A stretch of DNA of 64,000 nucleotides from Acidobacteriaceae bacterium (GTDB lineage Bacteria > Acidobacteriota > Terriglobia > Terriglobales > Acidobacteriaceae), in contig PLWX01000072.1 of assembly GCA_003151155.1 (NCBI GenBank), positions 14,483 through 78,482 of the forward strand, given 5' to 3'. The position numbers and the translations under genes were made by a program. The notes under the pieces were generated by a model, which made no database searches, was not told the origin of the DNA, and saw only the letters and a program-made list of their open reading frames with translations. Positions 30,451 through 40,274 of the stretch are shown in pieces; positions within the stretch are counted from its first letter, which is position 1; each line of letters begins with the position of its first letter.

Positions 30451-31017
30451 TTAGCGAACGCGAACCGCAGTGCAGATGCCACCGATCAATACGGCGAACC
30501 CGACCAAAGAGAGCATTGGCAGGGGCGTGCCGGCATCACGGAGTGAGGCGATCTCTCTGGTGGTGATGCGAAAATTTGATGTCGGGAAAAAGAAGCTGGA
30601 AGGGGTCCGCCCAGTGCGGGTGCCGTCAACGACAGTGAACTTGGTGGAGACAGAAGAGTTCGCGATCGGAGAGCCATTGGCGTCCACTAGTGTGACAGTG
30701 ACGGTGTGTGCGCCGGGAGTGAGCCCGGTAAAGGTGTAGTCACTGGCGGTGGTGTTTACGGGGTCATTGCCGTCGAGTTGAACTGTGAAGTCGGGGGAGG
30801 CTGCCGCCGAAACGCCGGTGTTGGTGAGTTGGTACGTGACGTGGACAAATGTCTGGGCGATGGTTTCGTTGGCTTTGGGCGTGTTGACGCGCAAAGCACC
30901 AGCCTCAGAGGGCACGTTCGAGGGGCCCGACTGTTGTCCACGTGTAGGAGTCGAGGTCTGCCCGGCGAATACTGAAACACTCAACCCTAACACTGCCGCT
31001 AATAGGACCTTTTTCAT
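30451..31017 (-). CDS. Exported Ig-like/repeat protein with C-terminal hydrophobic anchor
   Basis: Signal peptide MKKVLLAAVLGLSVSVFA; C-terminus TPLPMLSLVGFAVLIGGICTAVRVR resembles a sorting tail. Confidence 0.65.
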   Translation of the reverse strand: MKKVLLAAVLGLSVSVFAGQTSTPTRGQQSGPSNVPSEAGALRVNTPKANETIAQTFVHVTYQLTNTGVSAAASPDFTVQLDGNDPVNTTASDYTFTGLTPGAHTVTVTLVDANGSPIANSSVSTKFTVVDGTRTGRTPSSFFFPTSNFRITTREIASLRDAGTPLPMLSLVGFAVLIGGICTAVRVR

Positions 31018-31336
31018 TCTTCCTGGACCCCGGGGGGAGTTTGCGCCCTCAGTTTGGATAAAAATCTACCCACTCTGGGGAGCTTCTTACATCTCGCGCA
31101 CGCGCCCGGTTGCACGAGGAGCTCTCAGCGCAACCGGCCAAGTTTTTGTGCTGCAGCTACTTAGCTTAGGTAAAGAATAAGATTACTAATCTACTCGGGA
31201 CACGTACCTCTATGATTAAGTGCAATTTGATAACCCAAGTCTCCCGATTCTCATAGAATTGTGAGTGTTAGGGCAAAATTTCTGGATGCCGGAGGCGTCG
31301 AAAACGAGCTGGGCTGAAAGCGCATCTCACATTGGC

Positions 31337-31726
31337 ATGAAGGTGTTGCTGTTGGCCGTGGTTACGATGGTCGCGTCTTACCAGGCGCTGGCGGCTGCTC
31401 CCGGGTCGTTTGCGGGCACGGTGGTAAGTGGCCCCGGGACTTCAGATACGTGGCTCTATGTCCAAGGACGCAATCACAGCGTGCGGCGGGTTTATGTGAG
31501 CGGCGCGAAATTCCGCTACGACAGCGAGATGCCAGGATCGGAACGCAAGAAGCCGGTGCCGACGTCACTGCCAGCTGGGACGCAGGTTCGGGTCACGGCC
31601 GAGCAGGACGAAACGGGAGAGTGGCGGGCCACTGACGTAGAGATCCTGGAAAATGCAGCACCTGTCGATGAGAAAAAGACCGTCGGTTCGACTACCTCTA
31701 AGAGTTCCAGCACGTCAAAGAAGTAG
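31337..31726 (+). CDS. Exported protein of unknown function
   Basis: Signal peptide MKVLLLAVVTMVASYQALA; small beta-rich domain, Lys/Ser/Thr tail. Confidence 0.6.
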   Translation: MKVLLLAVVTMVASYQALAAAPGSFAGTVVSGPGTSDTWLYVQGRNHSVRRVYVSGAKFRYDSEMPGSERKKPVPTSLPAGTQVRVTAEQDETGEWRATDVEILENAAPVDEKKTVGSTTSKSSSTSKK

Positions 31727-31875
31727 AGATGAGCAGCATTTAGGGAAGTTCTCGCCGAGGGCTGCCCGTTTACGTGTTTGCTTGGTAGAGATTTGTGTGG
31801 GGTCGGCGGCCTGAAGTTTCTGCGGCGACCGATAGGCCTATAATGCTGCACAACCCATCCATCGGGAGTTTCAAA

Positions 31876-33105
31876 ATGATGTACAAACCGCTCGTCCTGT
31901 CGGTTGCATTCGCGATTTCCGGCTTCGCCGTGGCGCAGACCGCGCCCGCGCAGCCTGGAACTTCCACTCAGTCGCCAACGGCCACGCCCACCCAACCGGC
32001 GCAGACGGGAAGCGGTGCAGCGGACACGCAGAATACTTCTGCACCGGCTGCAAGCACCGCACCTGTACCGCCAGCAACGGATAGCAACACACAGGCCGCA
32101 CCGGAAGGACAGCCCGCACCGCAAGACGCCAAAGATCCGTTGGCGCATGAGGCGACGGAAAATCTGCCGAAGGCGACTGATGTGAAGCACGATGGGTCGC
32201 GTGACGATGTTTCCGCGATCGGCAATCGCCACATTGGTACGGGCAAAAGTCCGGGCGATTGGTATTCGATCGAGAGCGAGATCCGCATGGGCAAAGGCTA
32301 TGCCATGCAGATTGAGTCGGGTATGAAACTGGTGCAGGACCCGGTCGTAACCGAATACGTGAACCGTATCGGACAGAACCTGGTTCGTAATTCCGATGCG
32401 AAAGTTCCTTTCACAATCAAGGTTGTGGACTCCGACGAGATCAACGCATTCGCGCTCCCGGGCGGATTCTTCTACGTAAATTCAGGGTTGATCCTGGCGG
32501 CTGACGAAGAAGCGGAACTCGCCGGAGTAATGGCTCACGAGATTGCTCACGTTGCGGCCCGGCATGCTACTCGCCAGATGACTCGTGGACAAATCGCAAA
32601 CATCGCTTCCATCCCGCTTATTTTCGTCGGAGGCGGATTGGGGTACGCTTTGCAGTCGGCAGCGAGTTTGGCGCTTCCGATGACGTTTCTGAAATTCTCG
32701 CGTGGCTTCGAGGCTGAGGCAGATTATCTCGGATTGCAATATATGTACGCCACGGGATACGACCCGCAGGCGTTCATAGCATTCTTTGAAAAGGTGCAGG
32801 CGAAGGAGAAGAAGAAGCCGGGCTCGTTGTCGAAGGCGTTCTCCACCCATCCTCAGACGCCCGATCGAATTGAGAAGTCGCAAGAGGAGATCGCGAAAAT
32901 CCTTCCGCAGCGTGATCAATACGTCGACGACACTTCGGAATTCCAGGTTGTGAAGTCACGGCTAGCGACCTTGGAAAATCGACACAAGGTGGAAGATCAA
33001 AAAGAAAACCGTCCGACGCTGCGCCGCACGACCGCGGACAGTTCCCAGGGGGACAGCAAGACAAATGACGATGATCGTCCGACTTTGAAGAAACGCGACG
33101 ACTAG
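31876..33105 (+). CDS. Exported M48-family metalloprotease
   Basis: VMAHEIAHVAARHATRQMTRGQ; FEAEADYLGLQYMYATGYDP; Pro/Thr/Gln-rich N-terminal linker. Confidence 0.92.
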   Translation: MMYKPLVLSVAFAISGFAVAQTAPAQPGTSTQSPTATPTQPAQTGSGAADTQNTSAPAASTAPVPPATDSNTQAAPEGQPAPQDAKDPLAHEATENLPKATDVKHDGSRDDVSAIGNRHIGTGKSPGDWYSIESEIRMGKGYAMQIESGMKLVQDPVVTEYVNRIGQNLVRNSDAKVPFTIKVVDSDEINAFALPGGFFYVNSGLILAADEEAELAGVMAHEIAHVAARHATRQMTRGQIANIASIPLIFVGGGLGYALQSAASLALPMTFLKFSRGFEAEADYLGLQYMYATGYDPQAFIAFFEKVQAKEKKKPGSLSKAFSTHPQTPDRIEKSQEEIAKILPQRDQYVDDTSEFQVVKSRLATLENRHKVEDQKENRPTLRRTTADSSQGDSKTNDDDRPTLKKRDD

Positions 33106-33125
33106 TCGGCACTTCGTGCAAGAAC

Positions 33126-33151
33126 AACCGGCAGCCACAAGGCTGCCGGTT
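33126..33151 (+). terminator. Rho-independent terminator after the M48 gene
   Basis: AACCGGCAGCC-acaa-GGCTGCCGGTT then TTCTTTT. Confidence 0.85.
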
Positions 33152-33174
33152 TCTTTTGGTCGCAACTTGGACGA

Positions 33175-33378
33175 TCAGTGTTTTTTGGCGATGGCTGCAA
33201 GTTTGTACGCAGTGAGTTCGGCGGAGTCCTGAAAGAGAAGCCGGATCAGGTGTTTCTGGCCTTGAATGATCTGCCCTTGCACCATGATGGTGAGTGCGAG
33301 AGCGACATTTCCGAGAACCAGCACGAAGATGAGGCTTTTGCTCTTCAGGAGTTTCGTGAGCGCCGTTGGGATCGCCAT
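33175..33378 (-). CDS. Small single-TM protein of unknown function
   Basis: MAIPTALTKLLKSKSLIFVLVLGNVALALTIMVQGQIIQGQKHLIRLLFQDSAELTAYKLAAIAKKH; start uncertain (33378 or 33456). Confidence 0.5.
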   Translation of the reverse strand: MAIPTALTKLLKSKSLIFVLVLGNVALALTIMVQGQIIQGQKHLIRLLFQDSAELTAYKLAAIAKKH

Positions 33379-33465
33379 TGTCCACCTTAGGAACCTTAGG
33401 CTCCCCTTCGGGGTTGTACTGAATTCAGCTACTTTCATCCAACCGCGCAAAACCACACCGTGCTT

Positions 33466-33485
33466 CTTGTGATCTCGGTCACAAG
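33466..33485. promoter_or_regulatory. CRP-type palindrome CTTGTGATCTCGGTCACAAG
   Basis: Perfect TGTGA-N6-TCACA core (33468-33483) with 7-bp arms; an extra CTTGTGAT half-site at 33488-33495. Confidence 0.7.
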
Positions 33486-33565
33486 TCCTTGTGATTCATG
33501 TTCTACGCTTGGAGGCGCTAACTGTATACTTTTGATAACGGTAAGCGCAATTCCGAACATTTCTT

Positions 33566-34378
33566 ATGCCACTGCTTTGGCTCAGATTAGCGGTTTTGTT
33601 CTACGGGTTGGGATTGGTCTATTCGCTGCTGCTGCTGAGCAAGCGGGGAGACGTGCTGGCCCGCGTCGCGGGCCCGGCGGTTGGACTGGGGATGACCTTC
33701 CAACTGGTTTCTCTGGTCGAGTTCGCGGTGCTGGAAGGCAAGATTACCGCCTCGGTACACCATTCGGAGTCGCTCTTGGCGTTCGTGATCATGGTGGTAT
33801 TCATGATCTTCTTCATCCGGTACAGGACAACCTCGCCGGGCATCTTCGTGTTTCCGCTTGTCTTCTTCCTGACCTTTGCTTCAGCGATCGGGCCGCATCC
33901 GCTTTCGTTCTCTTCGCCCCTCTTAAAGAATAGCTGGACGATCGTGCACATCGTGCTGATCTTCACCGGATACGCTGGGCTGTTTCTGAGCTTCGGTGCG
34001 AGTCTGCTTTATCTGCTAGCGGAGAAGAGTTTGAAGTCAAAGCATCCGGCAAGTTTCATTTCGCGGTTGCCGGCGCTGCAAACCATCGACGAGATCGGCT
34101 ATCGCGCTCTTCTGCTCGGCTTCCCGTTCATGACTTTCGGATTGGTTGCTGGATCGGTGCTGGCGGAAAACAAGTTTGGCAGTCTGTTCTTCATCGATCC
34201 CAAGGTGCTGCTCTCGATCATTATGTGGCTGGTGTACATGCTGTTGCTGTACACCCGCTGGAATTCCGGATGGCGAGGCCGTAAAGCTGCCTACTTGGCT
34301 GCGTTCGCGTTCGTGGCGGCGGTGGGCGCGTGGGCAGCAAACTACTTCAGCCACCTGCATAGGTTCAACATTTCATGA
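33566..34378 (+). CDS. hemX: Cytochrome c assembly/HemX-like membrane protein
   Basis: 270 aa, about 8 TM, CcsA/HemX-type, directly upstream of hemA. Confidence 0.8.
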   Translation: MPLLWLRLAVLFYGLGLVYSLLLLSKRGDVLARVAGPAVGLGMTFQLVSLVEFAVLEGKITASVHHSESLLAFVIMVVFMIFFIRYRTTSPGIFVFPLVFFLTFASAIGPHPLSFSSPLLKNSWTIVHIVLIFTGYAGLFLSFGASLLYLLAEKSLKSKHPASFISRLPALQTIDEIGYRALLLGFPFMTFGLVAGSVLAENKFGSLFFIDPKVLLSIIMWLVYMLLLYTRWNSGWRGRKAAYLAAFAFVAAVGAWAANYFSHLHRFNIS

Positions 34379-35694
34379 ACTTCTTCGTCATTGGCGTGAA
34401 CCACAAGACCGCGCCTGTGGAAGTGCGTGAGAGGTTCGCTATTCCGGAGAGCCGGTTGCCGGAAGCGACGAAGATGTTGGCTAATTATCCTGGGATTGAA
34501 GAAGGGATGATCGTCTCGACCTGCAACCGCGTCGAGATGATGGCGCGTTCGACGAACGGAACCGTCGACATGCGCGGTTTTCTAAAGGCTCTCTACAACA
34601 TCGAACCGGGCCAGTACGAGCAATTCCTCTACGAGTTTCGCGAGACGGAAGCGGTGCGTCACATCTTCCGCGTAGCCTCGAGCCTCGATTCGATGGTTGT
34701 GGGCGAGCCGCAAATTCTCGGCCAAGTGAAGGAAGCTTACGCAACCGCCCGAGCCGTTGGCGCGGTGAATTCCCAGCTGGATGCGCTGCTGACGCGTGCA
34801 TTTGCGGTGGCGAAAAAAGTTCGCACCGATACCCAGATTGCCAGTTCGTCGGTCTCGATTGCGTCGGTTGCGGTGGAACTGGCTAAGAAAATCTTCGGAT
34901 CGCTGCAAGGTAAGTCGGTTTACCTGGTCGGCGCCGGGAAAATGTGCGAGCTCGCAGCGCGACATTTTATAGCCCATGGCGCGGCGAAGATTTATGTCGC
35001 CAACCGCACTTATGAGCGCGGCGTGGCGCTGGCAAAGAAGTTCAACGGGGAAGCCATTCCCATCGAGCACCTGTACGACACCGTCGACAAAGCCGACATC
35101 GTGTTGAGCTCTACGGGCGCCCCGGTTGCGATTTTCAGAAAAGAGCACGGCGAGAAATTCCTGGCCCGCCGCAAGAATCGTCCGATGTTTTTCGTCGATA
35201 TCGCGGTACCTCGCGACGTTGATCCGAAGATGAACGATCTTGACGGCATGTTCGTGTACAACATCGACGACTTGCAGCAGGTGGTACAGTCGCATCTCTC
35301 GGATCGAACCGAAGAGGCGCGGCACGCCGAAGATATCGTTAACGCTGAAGTCGAAAAGTTTGAAGAGCGCCTGCGGACCCTCGACGTGGTGCCGACAATT
35401 GTTTCGCTGCAGGAGCACCTGGAGACGGTGCGGCAGGCCGAGATCGACCGGGTTCGCGGACGATTGGGCGAACTGACGCCCGAGCAGGAACTCGCAGTTG
35501 AAGCGATGACTCGCGGCATCATTAACAAGATCATGCACACCCCGATTACCACTTTGAAAACCGCGGCGAAAGAGCCGGAGTCGACAACCGTGATCGAACT
35601 AGTGCGCAAGATTTTCAATCTTCGTGAAAAAGCGAAGATCGAAGCAGCTTCGAATTCCGGAAATGTCGGGCCGTCCAAAGGCCCAGGAAAGTAG
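34375..35694 (+). CDS. hemA: Glutamyl-tRNA reductase
   Basis: [37 protein letters not shown] overlap with hemX. Confidence 0.97.
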   Translation: MNFFVIGVNHKTAPVEVRERFAIPESRLPEATKMLANYPGIEEGMIVSTCNRVEMMARSTNGTVDMRGFLKALYNIEPGQYEQFLYEFRETEAVRHIFRVASSLDSMVVGEPQILGQVKEAYATARAVGAVNSQLDALLTRAFAVAKKVRTDTQIASSSVSIASVAVELAKKIFGSLQGKSVYLVGAGKMCELAARHFIAHGAAKIYVANRTYERGVALAKKFNGEAIPIEHLYDTVDKADIVLSSTGAPVAIFRKEHGEKFLARRKNRPMFFVDIAVPRDVDPKMNDLDGMFVYNIDDLQQVVQSHLSDRTEEARHAEDIVNAEVEKFEERLRTLDVVPTIVSLQEHLETVRQAEIDRVRGRLGELTPEQELAVEAMTRGIINKIMHTPITTLKTAAKEPESTTVIELVRKIFNLREKAKIEAASNSGNVGPSKGPGK

Positions 35695-35704
35695 ACCGCA
35701 GTTC

Positions 35705-36640
35705 ATGGCGACCTTACGTATCGGTTCCCGCGGTTCGCAATTGGCCTTGTGGCAGGCCCACCACATTTCCGCGCTGCTGCGTGAGCGCGGGCACGAAGTC
35801 GAACTTGAGATCATTAAGACCACGGGCGACAAGATTCTCGACGTGGCACTTGCCAAGGTTGGGACGAAGGGCATGTTCACCAAGGAAATCGAGGAGGCCC
35901 TGGCGGCCGGCAAGGTAGATCTTGCGGTTCATAGTCTGAAAGACCTGCCGACGCAGCTGCCGGATGGATTCGAGCTGGCTGCGGTAACGACCCGGGAAAA
36001 CCCGCGCGATGTATTTCTGTCGGTGAAGTTTGAAAGTATCGCTGCATTGCCGCAAGGCGCGCGGGTGGGCACGAGCAGCTTGCGGCGGCAAGCACAGATC
36101 AAAGCGCAGCGCCCCGATCTTGATATCCATCCGCTTCGCGGCAATGTCGATACTCGCGTGCGCAAGCTTGAGCATGGCGAATACGATGCCATCATTCTGG
36201 CGTTTGCAGGACTGAATCGGCTCGGAAAGACGCAACTGGTGAAGGAGATCATCAGCGAACACACCATGTGCCCAGCGGCGGGACAGGGTGCACTTGGCAT
36301 TGAAATTCGACTCGGCGATACGCGTATGCGCGAGATTCTGAGTTTTCTCGACGATCGCGACGCACGAGCGACAACCACGGCAGAACGAGCGTTACTCAAC
36401 CAACTCGGGGGTGGCTGCCAGGTTCCCATCGGCGCATTTGCAGAGGTGAAGGATGGCGAAGTGCACCTGACTGCGATTTGCGCTCGCCCCGACGGCACCG
36501 AAATTCTGCGTGAAGTGCGCAGCGGAAGCGATCCGGTAAAGCTCGGCGAAGAGGTGGGCAAAACTCTGCTGGCGCGCGGGGCCACAAAGATTCTGGAAGA
36601 CGTTTACGGCGAAACAGTTGCGGCGCCGTCGCAGCCCTAA
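35705..36640 (+). CDS. hemC: Hydroxymethylbilane synthase
   Basis: [31 protein letters not shown] dipyrromethane cofactor motif. Confidence 0.97.
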   Translation: MATLRIGSRGSQLALWQAHHISALLRERGHEVELEIIKTTGDKILDVALAKVGTKGMFTKEIEEALAAGKVDLAVHSLKDLPTQLPDGFELAAVTTRENPRDVFLSVKFESIAALPQGARVGTSSLRRQAQIKAQRPDLDIHPLRGNVDTRVRKLEHGEYDAIILAFAGLNRLGKTQLVKEIISEHTMCPAAGQGALGIEIRLGDTRMREILSFLDDRDARATTTAERALLNQLGGGCQVPIGAFAEVKDGEVHLTAICARPDGTEILREVRSGSDPVKLGEEVGKTLLARGATKILEDVYGETVAAPSQP

Positions 36641-36645
36641 ACGCC

Positions 36646-37461
36646 ATGGCCAAGGCAAACAGCCAGGAAGTAAAACCTCTTCGCGGTGTGCGCATTCTCG
36701 TTTCGCGCGCCAAGAAACAAGCCGGTTCGCTCTCCGACGATCTTCGCGGTCTCGGTGCTCGCGTCCTGGAGATTCCTTTTATCGAAATTCGCAAGCCACA
36801 GTCGTTTGCTCCGCTGGATTCCTCCCTGCGCGCTATCGATACCTATGACTGGCTGATCCTGACCAGCGTGAACGGCGTGCGAGCGCTGTTCGAGCGAATG
36901 GAGAAACTGAAGCTTGGCGGCGATACCTTGTCGCAACTGAAGATCGCGGCCATTGGTCCCGCGACCAAGGCGGCGATCGTAGATCATGGCTTGAAAGTTC
37001 ACGTGACACCGAAGGAATACGTTGCGGAAGCGGTTGTGGAAGCATTGGCGGCGAAGGTGAACGGGAAGCGAATGCTGCTGGTGCGGGCGAAAGTAGCGCG
37101 CGATGTCATTCCCCGCGAACTGCGAAGGCTTGGAGCAGAAGTGGACGTAGTGGAAGCCTACGAGACGGTGGTGCCGGCGAAATCACGTGAGCGTCTGCTG
37201 GCTGCGCTCGAAAATGAGAGACAGCGGCCCCAGGTGATCACCTTTACAAGTTCTTCGACAGTACGGAATTTCGTCGAACTGATCGGCAAACGGGCGGCGA
37301 ATGCGTGTTTTCAAAAGGGTGTCTGTTCGGCCTCAATTGGACCTGTGACTTCGGATACGCTCCGGGAGTTCAGACTGCCGGTGAATATCCAAGCCGACGA
37401 ATACACGATGCCGGGTTTGGTGAAGGCTATCATCGCAGCTCATTCCACTTTTGCATTCTGA
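36646..37461 (+). CDS. hemD: Uroporphyrinogen-III synthase
   Basis: Position after hemC; LRGVRILVSRAKKQAGSLSDDLRGLGARVLEIPFIEI and TFTSSSTVRNF. Confidence 0.93.
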   Translation: MAKANSQEVKPLRGVRILVSRAKKQAGSLSDDLRGLGARVLEIPFIEIRKPQSFAPLDSSLRAIDTYDWLILTSVNGVRALFERMEKLKLGGDTLSQLKIAAIGPATKAAIVDHGLKVHVTPKEYVAEAVVEALAAKVNGKRMLLVRAKVARDVIPRELRRLGAEVDVVEAYETVVPAKSRERLLAALENERQRPQVITFTSSSTVRNFVELIGKRAANACFQKGVCSASIGPVTSDTLREFRLPVNIQADEYTMPGLVKAIIAAHSTFAF

Positions 37462-37475
37462 TCTTTTGTGCACAG

Positions 37476-37499
37476 AAAAAGGGCGGCTTCGTGCCGCCC
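37476..37499 (-). terminator. Rho-independent terminator for the cyclophilin gene (minus strand)
   Basis: GGGCGGC-ttcgt-GCCGCCC; the T-tract is on the minus strand (AAAAA on plus). Confidence 0.8.
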
Positions 37500-37518
37500 T
37501 TCGCACTTCCTCAAAGCA

Positions 37519-38049
37519 CTACTCGACTTTGTCGATCTTGACCGTTTTAATGCTGACATCTTTGTTGGGCTTGTCCTGACGATTGCGAGGGACATTGACG
37601 ATCTTTTCCACGACGTCCTCGCCCTCAACGACTTCGCCGAAAATGGTGTGATTACCCGTTAGCCAAGTAGTTGGCGCGCAGGTGAAGAAAAACTGTGAGC
37701 CGTTGGTGTTCGGACCGCTGTTGGCCATGGCGAGCTTCCCCGGCTTATCGAACTTGTGGGGAGACCCCTTGGTCTCATCTTCAAATTGATAGCCGGGACC
37801 CCCGAAGCCGCTGCCCATTGGGTCGCCACCCTGGATCATGAAATTCGGGATCACGCGATGGAAGATTGTGCCGTTGTAGAGAGGATCGCTCGATTTCTTC
37901 TTGGTGCCCGGATGCGTCCACTCGCGCTTGCCTTCTGCGAGGTCAACGAAGTTCTTAACCGTCTTGGGAGCCTCTTTTTCGAAAAGTCGAACCACGATAG
38001 TGCCCTCTGACGTGTCGAACGTGGCATAAAGTCCAGGAGTGCGAGCCAT
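37519..38049 (-). CDS. Peptidyl-prolyl cis-trans isomerase, cyclophilin type
   Basis: FHRVIPNFMIQGGDPMGSGFGGPGY; MANSGPNTNGSQFFFT. Confidence 0.97.
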   Translation of the reverse strand: MARTPGLYATFDTSEGTIVVRLFEKEAPKTVKNFVDLAEGKREWTHPGTKKKSSDPLYNGTIFHRVIPNFMIQGGDPMGSGFGGPGYQFEDETKGSPHKFDKPGKLAMANSGPNTNGSQFFFTCAPTTWLTGNHTIFGEVVEGEDVVEKIVNVPRNRQDKPNKDVSIKTVKIDKVE

Positions 38050-38129
38050 AAATTTCCTTTCAGCGCAGATTCAGAACCAACCAGTGTAAATCAATCCGGT
38101 GGGCTGAGACGGTTGGCTCAGCGGAGCAG

Positions 38130-38939
38130 CTAGAAGTCTTTTTCGATTCCGATGATGGGTGCGAAGCGCGGACTGTCCCGGTAGAAGCCGGCGATAAATC
38201 CGAAGTCGAGGGTGAGTTTTTCCCGCAATTTGTAATGACCGCCAATCTCTGTTTGTAACTGGCCCTTGCCAAGTAGTTGGTTCCAGGTGCCTGCTCCAGC
38301 GAACTCGGCCGCGAGATCGAATCGCGATGTGAAGTCGTGGTCCAGAGAGGCAGCTGCGGTGTAAACAAAACCGCGTGTCGAGCGGACTCCCACCACGCCG
38401 GTCACTGGATTTCCTGCGAAGTAAACGCCGACATTGATTCGGGCTGTGTTGTGTTTCGGAAGGGACTTCTGCGCGATGCCATTGAGATAGTAGTCAGCGA
38501 CACCGGATCCAAGTTGCTCTGCCTCGTCGCCGGTCGGCAGCTCGATGTTGAGACTCGCGCCAAAGCCTGGCCACTTAGATCCCGGTTTCTCCTCAGAAAT
38601 ATGCCACTTCACCGAGAGATCCATGTCGCCATAACCGAAAGCCGCCTCGGGATAGATCGGGTTGGGTGCCGTGGAAATATTGAGCAACTGGTTGTCGAAT
38701 CCTATTTCAATGTTCTTGAATGCGCCAAAGCTGACCTTGAAATTCGCAGTGTTCTGGCGCAGGTTTGGATAATCGCTGCCTTTAAGAATGTCGTATTCGT
38801 TGTTCACTTCGACGTGCCAGCGGTGGTAATCGGCGACTCCGGTGTCGTCGGTAACGAAGGGTGCTTGAGCCTGGGCGGCCGAGGTAAAAAGCGCAAGAGT
38901 CGCAAATGCGGCGCCCAGCAATGGAGTGGGAATTCTCAA
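38130..38939 (-). CDS. Outer membrane beta-barrel/transporter-like exported protein
   Basis: Signal peptide, alternating beta-strand pattern, ends in a C-terminal Phe (IIGIEKDF). Confidence 0.65.
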   Translation of the reverse strand: MRIPTPLLGAAFATLALFTSAAQAQAPFVTDDTGVADYHRWHVEVNNEYDILKGSDYPNLRQNTANFKVSFGAFKNIEIGFDNQLLNISTAPNPIYPEAAFGYGDMDLSVKWHISEEKPGSKWPGFGASLNIELPTGDEAEQLGSGVADYYLNGIAQKSLPKHNTARINVGVYFAGNPVTGVVGVRSTRGFVYTAAASLDHDFTSRFDLAAEFAGAGTWNQLLGKGQLQTEIGGHYKLREKLTLDFGFIAGFYRDSPRFAPIIGIEKDF

Positions 38940-39027
38940 TTGAGTCGCGCCAGTATCGCCGAACCGCCCGTTGTAGGCCAGTTAAAATACAATCGGGAGT
39001 ACTCGTGATATAAAATGCGACAACTTT

Positions 39028-40257
39028 ATGGATGTCTCCCCCGGCACTCCTACAACACTGAGTACGAGCCAACGAACCCATGCGGTAATGGCCGGCTACC
39101 TCGGCTGGACGATGGACGCCTTCGACTTCTTTGTCGTGGTGTTCATGATCAGTACACTCGCGGACAACTTTCACGTTTCGAAATCGCGACTCGTCTTCAC
39201 CATGACAATGACGCTGGCGATGCGTCCGGTGGGAGCTTTTGTCTTCGGATTGCTTGCTGATCGCTTCGGCCGGCGCGTGCCGCTCATGGCCAATGTCATC
39301 TACTTTTCCGTAATCGAGGTGCTCTGCGGTTTTGCGCCGAACTATACGGTGTTCCTGGTCCTGCGTGCGCTCTATGGGATCGGGATGGGCGGTGAGTGGG
39401 GAATTGGGGCATCGCTGGCCATGGAGAGCATTCCGCAGCGCTGGCGCGGCATTATCTCCGGTCTGCTGCAGAGCGGCTACTCGGCTGGGTACTTGTTGGC
39501 TGCGGTAGCGTATCGATTCGTATTCCCGAGCCTGGGATGGCGCTGGATGTTCTGGCTGGGCGGTATCCCGGCGATCCTGGCGCTGTACATCCGATGGCAT
39601 GTTCCCGAGTCGGAGGCGTGGAAGGAGCACGCGACCAATAGCATGGCGCAGATCATGCGGGTGTTCGCCAACTATTGGAAGTCGTTCGCCTACCTGTGTG
39701 TGATGATGACGCTCTTCATGTTCCTTTCGCATGGCACCCAGGATCTCTATCCCGATTTCCTGAAGACGGAGCACCATCTGAATCCGTCCTGGGTGTCTTA
39801 TATCGCGATCATCTATAACGTGGGGGCAATCGTCGGAGCGATTATCTTCGGACTGCTTTCGCAACGGATCGGGCGGCGGAAGGGAATTCTCCTTGCGCTT
39901 TTTGTCTCGATCGTGACGATTCCGGCTTGGGCTTTTGGGCATGGGATCGTGATGATCGCCGTGGCAGCCTTCATCATGCAGATGGGCGTACAAGGTGCAT
40001 GGGGAGTGGTCCCGGTGCACCTCAACGAACTTGCTCCCGATTCCGCCCGTGGGCTGGTGCCAGGCTTTGCCTACCAACTCGGCATTCTGTTTGCATCTGG
40101 AACAAATAGCATCGAGTATGCGCTACGCGATCACTACGGCTATCGCTGGGCGCTGGCTGGGTTCGAGATTGTAACCATCCTCGGTCTCGCTGTCGTGGTG
40201 TGGTTTGGCCGTGAGGCGCACGGTAAACAATTCAGCAGGTTACGCACGGATGGTTAG
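39028..40257 (+). CDS. MFS transporter (metabolite:H+ symporter, sialate/lactate-type)
   Basis: GWTMDAFDFFVVVFM; LADRFGRRVPLM; about 12 TM. Confidence 0.88.
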   Translation: MDVSPGTPTTLSTSQRTHAVMAGYLGWTMDAFDFFVVVFMISTLADNFHVSKSRLVFTMTMTLAMRPVGAFVFGLLADRFGRRVPLMANVIYFSVIEVLCGFAPNYTVFLVLRALYGIGMGGEWGIGASLAMESIPQRWRGIISGLLQSGYSAGYLLAAVAYRFVFPSLGWRWMFWLGGIPAILALYIRWHVPESEAWKEHATNSMAQIMRVFANYWKSFAYLCVMMTLFMFLSHGTQDLYPDFLKTEHHLNPSWVSYIAIIYNVGAIVGAIIFGLLSQRIGRRKGILLALFVSIVTIPAWAFGHGIVMIAVAAFIMQMGVQGAWGVVPVHLNELAPDSARGLVPGFAYQLGILFASGTNSIEYALRDHYGYRWALAGFEIVTILGLAVVVWFGREAHGKQFSRLRTDG

Positions 40258-40274
40258 GTGCATCCTAGAAACTG

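Noticed and set aside
38782-40077. 431-aa minus-strand ORF opposite the MFS gene
   Set aside because: Antisense shadow of a well-supported transporter; composition not protein-like.
39028-40257. MFS gene as a dedicated p-coumarate importer for the PYP chromophore
   Set aside because: Tempting from adjacency, but sequence features point to a generic sialate/lactate-type symporter; not supportable without data.
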